Positions 37,711-47,464 of a stretch of DNA of 64,000 bases are shown one piece after another. The translations under genes and the position numbers were made by a program. The notes beneath the pieces are model-generated. The model saw only the letters and a list, made by a program, of their open reading frames with translations. It was not told the DNA's origin and did no database searches. The stretch lies in the NCBI GenBank assembly GCA_902729315.2, contig LR746267.1, positions 8,124,424-8,188,423 on the forward strand, given 5' to 3'. This DNA is from Spirodela intermedia (taxonomy: Eukaryota > Streptophyta > Magnoliopsida > Alismatales > Araceae). Positions within the stretch are counted from its first letter, which is position 1. Every line of letters starts with the position of its first letter.

Positions 37711-39215
37711 TGAATATTTTGTTTTTCTTTGTGCCTTCTGATAGTTAACTTCTAAAGTAAACTCGTTTAGGAACAGCCATGTTCAACTTCTTCTGAGAGT
37801 ACTTGAAATTTTGAAGTCCAAGAAGGTCAACTTAGGGTCGTCAATATTCCTGGAGGATGCATCATATTGAGTAAATAAGAATAGAAGAAAAATTTCACTT
37901 CCATTTCAGGAGAGCAACTCATGGAACATGGTTATGTTTTCCAATTTGTTTAAGGTTCGACAAGAGTAGAGTATATCTGATCTTATTTATTTGTTGGAAG
38001 TCCATTATATGACGCCTTATGAAATTATTCCTTTTATTCATTTTTTCCCGTTCCCATTTTTTCGGCCAGCCTTTTGCATTTACCACGATATTCATGGAAT
38101 TTTTTGGGGGATTCTAAGCAAGCTTTCTTTTAAATAAACATACTTGATGGTGGATTATTTAAGCTCTCAGCCTCAATGGTCGAGCTTTAGAAACTAGGTT
38201 CCCAAATATATGGATGTTCCTAGAGAAATTTGATTTAGTGTGCCAGAATTACAACTTTAAATCCTAAACCTTGCCCAGCAATCAATGCCCGCCATTGTTA
38301 ATGAGTAATTGTATGTCAAAATTACCATGCGATGGAGACGCGAATGATTTTTTATGGTCGGTTCCCATTTCTGATTTTTGATTGATAAAATCAACTTCGC
38401 AGTAAATAACATCCTTGATGGATATAACTTGAGAGTTAGTTATCTTTGAATGCTCTTTGTGATAAATGTCAAATATTAGGCTGAAGCACTGACTGGGCTT
38501 CCAAGTCCGATTCTGACTCGGCAAAAATTGATCAGTCAAGCAGCTCGTACAAACTGGGTCATCATTAAAATAGGCTCACCAGGATTAGTTTTAGTAACTA
38601 AGGTTTGTGTTGCTACGTCTGTTAATGGTTCGAAGTATAATTGAAAATGATCATTATCTCTTTTTCTGTGTGGAATGTATTCATCAGGTCAATGACTCGA
38701 CACGGTTGGTTGTGGAGACAACTTTACTGTAGCAGTTGCTTTTGGTTATCTGCAGAATATGCCGGAGATCGAGATGCTAGCTCTGGCAAATGTAGTGGGT
38801 GCTGCAACTGCAACTGGCTGGGGAGCTGGTCGAAATGTTGCCAATAGGGATAAAGTTTTAGAATTATTGAGGCTTTCCAATCTGAATGATGACTATCAAT
38901 TTTAGAATCGCTTACTAGAGACAGTTATAGACAAGGAGGTTGTTCTACTGTCTACGTCCTCCATAAATGGAAGGAATGATAAAGTTTCTTGTGTACCTAT
39001 ACGATCAGTGGACTCCAGACTTGTTCGTGAGCTCGAGAAAGAATGATGTGTTTCTCAAAGGGTTTGGCTGAGTAGAGAAAATTCGTTGGCAGTGATTAAA
39101 GTAATGGAACATCAGCATTCTTTGACTTTCGGATTCTCATGATCAGTGATTTTCGCATACATATTCAGAAGCGGAGAGGTGATGAATCTCTAACGAATTC
39201 ATAGTCTTTATCGGG
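37711..39215. repeat. pfkB 3' duplicate, copy 2 (intron 3 to 3' flank)
   Basis: Aligns with about 31.45-33.37 kb: the same intron sequence from TTTGTTTTTCTTTG-like motifs at 37.72 kb, then exon 4, intron 4, exon 5 and 3' flank. Exons 1-3 are missing. Confidence 0.8.
38480..39045 (+). pseudogene. pfkB kinase pseudogene, exons 4-5 only
   Basis: Exon 4 remnant at 38480-38602 reads AEALTGLPSPIL and TNWVIIKIGSPG but is shortened. The exon 5 remnant from 38688 has lost one base within NVFDT, which breaks the DTVGCGDSF signature frame. A TGG-to-TAG change follows at about 38904 (DYQF-stop) and a new TGA lies near 39043. Upstream exons are absent. It is non-functional as a kinase. Confidence 0.88.
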
Positions 39216-39748
39216 TTTCCCCTCTGGGTCTGGTAGCCGTGACTAGAAGTAGTGGATTCTTCAATTCTCTGAAGGACTATTCTTTTTCAAGGAAGTCCTA
39301 AAAGCATTTGAAGACAAATTACAGATCAGACGTCTTCATCATATTATCTTCGAGTGGTTTTGGAGAAAACTCCGAGATCCACATTTAGAGAAGTCCTGCA
39401 AATGGGCTTCGTTTAGTAATTTGTATCGTACTATCATTGGTGCGTTTCTGTGGAGTTAAAAAAGAGTAGGACCAAAAGAGCTCCTCCTTGACTCTCGTAT
39501 GCTTTTATGAACGGTAGGGAAATCTCTGGACCCTGCGTTATTATGCCTCTTTTTTCCTTAGCCGGGCCTGGTTCAGCCGGGATGTCACCAGGCGGAGCCT
39601 GAGGCTCCCGTATATCTCTTATTAAGTGGGTTCACGAAGAAATGAAAATACGCATTAAAAATATCTTGGTTTATTGTAACACGATCAGGCCTTTCTTATT
39701 GACTTCACTTCAGAGTCCGAGCGTGTAGTTTTCTGGCATGTTCACTGG

Positions 39749-40076
39749 CTATCCGATCGTCGGGGTTGTGGTGACGAAGCCTGCTTTGTTCACCCAAACC
39801 CAGACCCTGTTACAGTCTATGTTGAGGATGACGCTCGATCCCTCCTTAACGATTCTCGGCTTAACTAGAGGGTTCTCCTTCTTGATTATGGTCACGGCCT
39901 CAGTCCCTGGGACTCCAACAAGTTCCGGCCACGAGCTCTTCCCATCACACCCGCAGAAACCTTGAATATATTAAAATTAGCTCGAGGAACAACTGATGAC
40001 GGTAAGCTGTGAGATGGAGATCAAAGGGAAGCGAACGCTTTCTCATACCTGTGCACCCAATATCTTCGTCCCCCAT
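39749..40076 (-). CDS. Potato inhibitor I family protein, copy C (type 1) with mutated splice acceptor
   Basis: Exon 1 (40076-40049) reads MGDEDIGCT plus one base with an intact donor. The core GKSSWPELVGVPG, NPLVKPRIVKEG, loop SSVILN, CNRVWVWVNKAGFVTTTPTIG is open to TAG at 39749-39751. However the acceptor used in A, E and H (GAAG|GG) reads GATG|GG here, because 39944 changed. A TTCAAG present at the same place in A and E lies 18 bases upstream. In C, using it (exon 2 starting at 39960) stays in frame and inserts six residues, FCGCDG, before KSSW; in A and H the same site runs into a stop. So C may encode a 79-residue inhibitor with two extra Cys, or may be a splicing-dead pseudogene. P1 is Leu, as in A. 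Confidence 0.7.
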
Positions 40077-41351
40077 TGTCGTCTGCCTTTCGCATGCCGC
40101 ACCAGGGGAGGTGAGTGAAGGGGGGGGTGGGGTGGTATGTGAGTGTTCTTACAGTATTTATTAGAAATCCCTGGAGAGTTGAAATGAATTGATCAGAGGT
40201 GAGGTTCCTCCCGGGTCATGTGGCCGCAGAATTTTATGCGAGAAAGGTGGGAACTTCATTAAGATGGCAAAGAATAAGTTGATGGTCAAAGAATAAGGAG
40301 ATAGACGGCTGACGTTGAAGTTTATCCGGTTCGCACCCCACAAGAGTTGACTAGGTGCGGATTCCCGTATAATTTCACACGGCGATCTATCCAACCAGTC
40401 TCCCCTGTTTAGGAGCATGATGCCGAGGACGCAACTTTTCTTCGACGTAGTTATTTACTGAGGTCGTGATAAGGGGGAACGAGCCAGCCAATCGCGATGG
40501 GGCTCACTTAGAACTAAGGTGAACATCCATTAAATAGAGATTGACTCATTTGTAGCGGATGATGATGCCTGATTGGTGGGTTCTAAGAGCACATTGATAA
40601 AGGGAATGCATAGCTCAAATTGTGTCATTATTAGAATTTCTCAAGTTGTTCTTCTCTGTAGATTATGTGTTAGAATAAAAGTTGGTTCAACACGGACGTG
40701 CATATTTACACGAAATACACTTAATGACTACTAAGAAATGTCCACCCATGTGGAATATAGTAGAGGACAAAGCAGCCCGCCACAGCAGATCAGAATTATG
40801 TGAAAGGCCCAAATTTGAAGAAAAATTACGGAGAAGGAGCAATATCTATCGCATGGAGACTTTTAAGTTTTTTTATACCTAAACTCCACTTCTTACTATA
40901 AGTACGTTACAGTCCTCATGACTGTTTATTAACTTAGCTTGCATATATCTTTCTGTTATGCCTCTTCACATATCAACAAGAAGACATTACGATTCAATTT
41001 GAAGTAAAAGTCTCTATTATACTCAATGAAGTATTGATTTACAGAACAATGTTCCCTTTCATGGAGAAGATTGGTAACCTGGGGTTACGAAGCTTCTATC
41101 TGGTATTCTCATATAATTTTTTTTCTTAAGGTTCATGTCGAAAAGGAGCCGTCTTTCTACTCCCTGCATGAGAAACGATCCTCATGGTTATTTATTTGTT
41201 TTTATTGAATTCTATAGAATTCAGATGTGCAGAGACGGACGAAAAAAATTAGGCATTATAAGCCCAGGAAGTAAAATGGTTTCACTCCTTTCTTCAACAA
41301 CCATGGTTTCTATTCTGCTATCGTCTGTCTGGTTGGAGTAGAGTTCACAGT

Positions 41352-41545
41352 GCTAGGCGATCTGTGTTTTTTTTCCGACGATATCGTAATTGTCAACCAC
41401 ACACCCTGTTGCAGCGGTAAGTCCTCCAAGGTTGAGGCCAACTTCTCTACGATGGCGTCGGTGAGAGGGATCTTCGATTATCGCTGGGCGGTGCTTCCCG
41501 ATTCTCTGAGGACTTCAGGGCACTAGCTCTCCCCTGAACACGTAA
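41352..41545 (-). pseudogene. Type-3 potato inhibitor I fossil in U2
   Basis: The counterpart of 36410-36625, more decayed: GKSSWPELV is no longer readable, but the surrounding sequence and the distal YRC-like segment align with the other two fossils. Confidence 0.6.
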
Positions 41546-42590
41546 CATACCCGCACTAGAACATATGAGGATTAAGGTGGGCTTTCGACAATTAGCATGC
41601 TTTAAACAGTTCCACAGTTCAAGGAAGACTATTTCTTCCGTGCGAATGTTAAGATCTGTTTGATACGGGGAACTGCAATGTCAACGGACGAGATACGGCG
41701 TTGGGGATGATGTCGCCTCATTTGAGACGTCCATGGTAGTCCAGATCAGATGACGAGGCACACTAATCGTGGCGTCACGTCTTTGGGCTGCTAAGCGGGG
41801 ATTTTCACTTGAATATTAGTTAGAATGGTACGAAGTTTAAATCATATTTCCTCTTGGAATATTTTATATAAATAAGTACTCATATTTTGGCGCTAATTTA
41901 ATTGAATCTGAAAAAGTTACAAATGGAAATAAATTGATAAGAAAATATTATGCCGCTTTGTAGACTTGACCTACGTATCAAGCCGGGACTGATCTTCTCA
42001 AGGTAGGAAAACAGTGGACCCATCTGTAAAAGGTCCCAACCCTTGAACACGCGTTTAAGAAAGAAGAGGAATAAGGCGTTTTTCAAACCAAAACGGATTT
42101 TTATCCTATTTAGGTTCTAATTCCCAAAGTGCATGTTCTTGATACCTATCAAGATAAGAGTCTGCGCAAAAATTCGCTGTCCTTATTGTATGTCCCTTAC
42201 GAAAATAATTCATCCTTTTTATTTTCCATTAGCTGGAATTTTGTTTCTTTCATTTATTTATTTTTAGATCTTTATTTTTCTTCGGAACCGAAATGAAGGT
42301 TTTCTTCGGTGGATCCCTCTTCGTCCCGCTTAGTTTCTTTTTGTTCCAAAGTTCTTCCTTTGTCGCGTTCTTACTCATTTTCCTCGCTTTCCCCCTATTT
42401 CTGATGTTTCCTTCAGTTTTCTAATAATAATAGGCAAAGTCATTCCGCCTAAATAGTATGCCCAAGTACTTTCATAAAATGATTTATTAGATAATATAAA
42501 ACAGAGTATCTTGAGTACTACTCGAATCTCATAGGTGTTACGTCAAGCAGCGATTGAACAGCTTGAAAAAGCCAACGAATGTCGAGTAAA

Positions 42591-43074
42591 AGTTGATACT
42601 GCCAGATAGAACGAGATTTTTTTTTTAATTAATTCTATTTCTGACAATTTGTAACGATCAGAAAACTATTAAAATAAACCCTTCTTTTTGAACAAGAAAT
42701 AACGATTAATCAAGTCCGAAAATGAGTTTTCCAACAAGCCTTATATGGTGCTTTAGGCCTCTGAACAGTTGTTTGAATAGTGAGTTACGTTGTGGTATCA
42801 TCAGTGCTAATATTGGCATTCTCGCGGTTGTGGAAGAACAGTCCTTTCATCCCATTTGGACGTCTTTGAGGTTCTAGGCAATGAGCACTGAGATCCCAAA
42901 AACGCATGAGGAACGCATTAGAAATTTACCTAAACCAGCTGGTCCTTTAGAGGAGCCCACGTTAGCCCCTGGGCGTTAGTCTCTTCCTAGAAAAGTAATG
43001 CATGAGCATGGGAAGCTTCTGGTTCGGTTGGTCCAGAAAATTTACCAGGGTAAGGAGTATTATTGAACCAGCCA
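42591..43074. other. Spacer between U2 and type-2 inhibitor unit
   Basis: Unique in this window. A TGTGGTATCATCAGTGC-like string at about 42790-42806 loosely resembles a tRNA-Met primer binding site (TGGTATCAGAGC), and a short open stretch follows it. I see no LTRs. Origin unknown. Confidence 0.3.
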
Positions 43075-43241
43075 GAACAAAAAATCTATAGAACCAAAGA
43101 CATACAAACCAGCTCAATGCGCGGCAAGTTTATTCACCATAACATAGAAATATAACATCAGTAGGCCCCCATCACAAGGAGGCCCTTTTATTTGACATCA
43201 GTAACTTGTTTCACCCAACAGCCTCAGGATGAGTTAACGTG

Positions 43242-43683
43242 CTAGCCGATGATCGGAGTTATGTAGACAATACCTCCCTCGTCCACCCAAACCCGCACCC
43301 TGTCGCAGCGGAAGTCTGCAGTAACAATCGTCCCTTTCTTGACGATTATTGCATCGACATGTGGGTTCTGGTACTCGATTATCGCAGCGGCGGCGGTCCC
43401 CCTGTAACCGACGAGTTCCGGCCACGATTTCTTCCCTTCGTAGTTGAGACATGCCACACACAGCGATAAGCACGCATAAGTAGAGTCATTTCAGGAAAGA
43501 CGTGACAGATCTGATGACCCGTAACGTGAACGTGGTTTAGCTCAGAATCATCTACGTTGTGCCCAAAAGAAAATGAATCGAAATACCACAACTTTCTGAA
43601 GGAAAATCAGGAAGCGGTTTCCAGCAAATAGTTTGGCTGAATCAAAGAAGATCAACCCGTTCCTTACCTTTGCAGTCCCCCAT
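43242..43683 (-). CDS. Potato inhibitor I family serine protease inhibitor, copy D (type 2)
   Basis: Two exons on the minus strand: 43683-43668 (MGDCK plus one base, donor AAAG|GTAAGG) and 43435-43242 (acceptor GAAG|GG). The joined product has 69 residues: MGDCKGKKSWPELVG, NPHVDAIIVKKG, reactive loop TIVTADFRC, DRVRVWVDEGGIVYITPIIG. P1 by alignment is Ala, with the canonical Thr at P2, Asp at P1' and both loop-supporting Arg (DRVRV). This is the most canonical loop in the cluster; an Ala P1 suggests elastase- or subtilisin-like targets (inference). Cys4 and the Cys of FRC could pair. No signal peptide. A TATAAATA element lies about 75 bases upstream of the ATG. An ATG-containing frame reading into exon 2 without splicing (MACLNYEGKKSW) also exists, so intron retention could give a 71-residue product. 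Confidence 0.9.
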
Positions 43684-43758
43684 TATTCGTTTCGTTTCCG
43701 AACGTGCAGGTAATTCTGTATTGGTGGTGAATGCGAATGAATCAGAGATGCCTTGCAG

Positions 43759-43766
43759 TATTTATA
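43759..43766 (-). promoter_or_regulatory. TATA box of inhibitor D
   Basis: TATAAATA on the minus strand, 76-83 bases before the ATG. The F gene has CATAAATA at the matching place (48165-48172). Confidence 0.65.
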
Positions 43767-43779
43767 GTCGACCATCAAT

Positions 43780-46600
43780 AAGGAGAGCCCCGAAGGGTTG
43801 ACGAGCCACGCAACCATGTGTGAAATCTATTCTTGTGGGATGTCCGAGTTCCAGATTGCACGTAACAGGAGACGACCCGCAAGAAAAGGTTGCTATCGAA
43901 GTAGACAATAAGAACGTTTTTTGTTTTGTGCAAGAAAAATAGCATCTGACTTTTGGGAGGTAGGTAAAAAATGGTTTTGCTTTTATCTTGAAGCTTATCT
44001 GATCTTTACGCGGTCAGGGTTGGGGAAGGAACTATTGTTCCTTGCTTGAAAAACAATTTTTCGGGCTGGAGCTGTTACCAATAACAAAGGTCAAGGGAAA
44101 GATGGACTTCCTCCTCTCCATTGATCACCATGATGCAGAAAAACGAGGGAAAAATATGAGTGACGCGGTTATGTTTGAAAAATTTATGCACTCGATTAGA
44201 TGGTTCGGAATTTTTTCTGCTCTAAGTTTCACGTCTGGCCTCAAATAGGTCAGCCGGTCGGCTTCTTACTCTCAGTTCCTTGCACAAGAATCAGCGCACG
44301 AAATTTTTGGCAAACAACATCGCCAGGTCGGAAATGTTTCTAGTTAGAAGTCGCCACCCCGTCTGAAAGCATTGGTTGGATTTATTGCTATCCCGTCTTT
44401 GACGAGCAGCTTTCATCTAAATACGGAATACGTAGAAACTTTCAACGGCAGGAGCTAAAAAATATAATGCGATCCGACGAAACTGGTAATTTTAAAGGTT
44501 GATTTTCCTTTGTTGAAAACGACACGATGGTGTTCGGGCAGATTCGAACCGAAGTATTGCATGGTTTGTTTTCTAAACGTGAAGATTTGGCCAAGACGAC
44601 GAAGTCGTTTCAGTTTTATTCCTTCTCGCCGTCGCACAGTGTCACGGCAGTAGAGACTCGTGTAGGCTGGCGCGGTCACTTCGTCCCTTTTGTCTTCCCT
44701 AAGTTGTCATCTTGTTCACCGCAGAGATTTATTACTCCCGGATGCTCCTATTGGCAGGAACGACCTCTCAGAGGGCGACGGATGAGAGGGAAGTTTGATG
44801 GTTCCCGTAGTATTTTCAAAGTTGTGGAAAGGGGAAGAGTCTTTCACACAATTGGACTAGCGGCATGGCGTTTCCTTGCATCTTGGATTCTTGGAGGGCC
44901 CACGTGGGAACATATGGAGGAAATAGCGACCTGCGTCAGTCTATCGGACTGGATAACGCTGTCGTATTATGAATCTCATGGCGTTCATTGACTGTCAAGC
45001 ATCACGAAGAATAGGACTCTTCGCGTAAAGTTATCGGTTATTCGTGTAACACAAGTTGTGTCAAGAAGTGCGGCTAATTGTAAAATATTTTTTGGCTGTG
45101 GTCTTATGACCAGGATGAATATTATCAGCAAACCATGCGCCTCTCTTGTTCACCAACGTTGCATACGGACTTTCATTTGCACAGCCCTTTTGTCTCTACA
45201 TGTGATGCTGCTTTCTATGGTATAAGATAACGGATGAATAACGCGAACAAATAGCATGTGAAGCATGGGACATGGGTTCGTACTCACTGCTGGAGGGAAG
45301 GAGGTATTCTCAGACGTCTGTGGCCCTGCATTGAACTTGGTCATAAGTTACAGAACCGTGTTCTAATCGATCTGATAGAGGGCTAGTTTGAGGCAAACTT
45401 AGATCTAGGTTCAGCAGTATCCTGTTGCAGCTATGACCCTGTCTGGTAACCATGAAACAGCGACTCATAACCATTAATTTAATCACCCTGACGGGTTGGA
45501 GCTGTGTTAATTTCCAACAGAGAAAACTAAAACGTGGATGCTAGAAAAACGACGAAAAAATTCATGTCGAATTCATATATCATAGAATTATCTTGAAAAT
45601 GACGAGCTGTTAGTTATTTCTAGGAAGGGTACGGACAATTAATTGAGTCGACGCGTTTAGTTAGGAGAAGTGTATAAATAACCCTGTATAACTTGTTGCG
45701 ATCGTCAGTGAGCTTGATTCAAATCGAGAATGGAGTCCAACGTGATTTAAATTCTATCACCACCATGGAGAAAAGTTTTCTCCTAGTTTATCAAGACTGT
45801 GTACTATAACCAGGACATGGCTTGTTAGACAGTGGTGAAATCTAGAAACACCTATGCTACTACACGAATTGTAATACTCTTTTGAGTGTTCCACAGTTGT
45901 CAGTTTGAAATTCTTGCGATTATTCTGAGCGAATGCACAGTACTCGAGCCAGAGCCATGGCTCGCTCCACTTAGTATGTAGTCGAGAGGGAATGCCCTAT
46001 GGTTGCCGCTGTATCATCGTGGAGAGACTTAATGGAAGGTCTACCGCTGCAACAGGGTGTGGAAGGACGAGAGTTCTATCGTTGTTGAAGCTTCGCACAT
46101 CCCCTAGGATGTGAAGAAACCCTCTCGACATGTGAATTTATTAATACAGAAAAGATGGTTATTGAAGAAATGGTCCTCGGCGTTACATATGCCAGTGGCT
46201 TTATCAAATGGAGAAGAATTTGGGATGAGGGTCAGGAGCCGATTCATCTGATGTAACTAACGAAACGGGAAATGGAAAGAATCGTGAAACTTACTCCTCT
46301 TTATTCCCTCACTTTATGAGGGTGAATTGATATGCTGACTGCGGGATTGCATCTGACTCGGTAATCTAGATTAACTGTTTGGTAATTCTGCCGGTGAGAT
46401 GTGTCACATCGTCTAATCCAAGCTCAAGGGAATAAAATAGCTTCGTAGGATAGCTGATCTGGCCTCGGACTTTTATGCCGGGCAGGCATTTTTCCGAGAG
46501 TTCTTAGGGATTCCATGTCTGTTTCTTCTTCACAGAAATAACGTATAAACACGAGAAAACGAAGTGGTATACGAAGATATGAAAATACACGCTATAAATA
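43780..46600. other. Upstream region of inhibitor D, no supported gene
   Basis: Contains a 154-codon open frame (44527-44991, +) that is broken in the duplicate at 48.9-49.4 kb, so it is not counted as a gene. A palindromic G-box CCCACGTGGG sits near 44899-44908. A CCGCTGCAACAGGGTG-type string near 46043-46058 resembles part of the inhibitor core in the opposite orientation. Confidence 0.5.
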
Positions 46601-46604
46601 TCCT

Positions 46605-47400
46605 TGTTTATTGAAACATCACCAGGCCTCTCTTATTAACTTCACATCAGACTCTATCCGATCCTCGGGGTTCTGGTGACGATGCCTCTCTTGTTCACCC
46701 AAACCCAGACCCTGTTACAGGAAGTTGAGGATGACAAACGTCCCCTCCTTTACGATTCTTGGCTTAACTAGAGGATTCTCCCGCTTGATTATGGTCACCG
46801 CCACTGTCCCTGGGGCTCCGGTGAGCTCCGGCCACGAGCTCTTCCCTTCACATCCTCAGTGAAACTTGAATATATTAAAATTAGCTCGAGGAACAGCTGA
46901 TGACGTGAGGTGTGAGAGGGAGATGAAGGGGAATCAGACATTACCTCGTACCTGTGCACGCGATATCTTCATCGTCCATTATCATCTACCTTTCGCATGT
47001 AGCACCAGGGAAGGTGAGGGATAAGGGTGGGGTGAGTGTTCTTGCTGTATTTATTATAAATTCGTGGAGAGTTGCAATGAATAGATAAGAGCTGAGGCCC
47101 CTCCCGGGTCGTGTGGCCGCGGAGTTTTACGGGAGGAAAGGTGGGAACTTCATGAGAACGGTCAAAGAATACGGAGATAGACGGCTTGATGTTGAAGTAT
47201 GAGGTCCGCGCCCCCCATTGGTTGACAAAGTGCTGATTCCCGAAACCAGCCAGGCCTCTCCTACTGAGGATCTTGACGCCTAGGGTGCCACTTTTTCTTC
47301 GACGTAGTTATTTGGAGGTCCTCATCAGGGAAACCAGCCAGCGGCGATGGGGTTTAGTTAGCGTTAACGTGAGCATGCCTTAAATAGAGATTAACTCATT
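46605..47400. repeat. Partial type-1 unit carrying copy E
   Basis: Matches the inhibitor part of U1, U2 and U4 (core exon, intron, exon 1, TATA region, the CTCCCGGGTC-GTGTGGCCGC stretch at about 47102) but lacks the pfkB segment and the distal fossil. It is inserted between the two type-2 units. Confidence 0.75.
46654..46979 (-). pseudogene. Potato inhibitor I family, copy E (type 1), frameshifted
   Basis: Exon 1 (46979-46952) reads MDDEDIACT plus one base with an intact donor; exon 2 (46845-46654) starts at a normal GAAG|GG acceptor. The core reads GKSSWPELTGAPG, NPLVKPRIVKEG, FVILNF and then meets a stop. Two bases present in copy A are missing between 46720 and 46721, inside the reactive-loop region. 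After the deletion the other frame continues VWVWVNKRGIVTRTPRIG to TAG. The promoter elements are kept, so the loss looks recent. A transcript would give an inhibitor cut at the loop. Confidence 0.88.
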
Positions 47401-47464
47401 AGTGTTACGAACCAGACTTCGCCTGTTGACCACGCGGATGTCTTTCTTCATCTAATTGTGAACA

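Larger units (their letters stand above)
39215..42590. repeat. Segmental duplication block, copy U2
   Basis: Colinear with U1 and U4, but without the extra 0.93 kb of chimeric remnant found in U1. Contains inhibitor C, the conserved 0.2-kb stretch at 40.70-40.90 kb, a type-3 fossil and the AT-rich tail ending near 42.59 kb. Confidence 0.8.
43075..46600. repeat. Type-2 inhibitor duplication unit, copy 1
   Basis: Aligns with 47465-51420: 3' flank with TTTATTCACCATAACATA, inhibitor gene, intron, promoter, and then 2 kb of upstream DNA including the shared GTCTATCGGACTGGATAACG-type stretch (44.94 and 49.33 kb). Confidence 0.75.

Noticed and set aside
44527-44991. 154-codon open frame (+), the longest unexplained frame in the cluster
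   Set aside because: The duplicate at 48.9-49.4 kb carries indels that break the frame, there is no domain I recognise, and the region is upstream DNA of inhibitor D.
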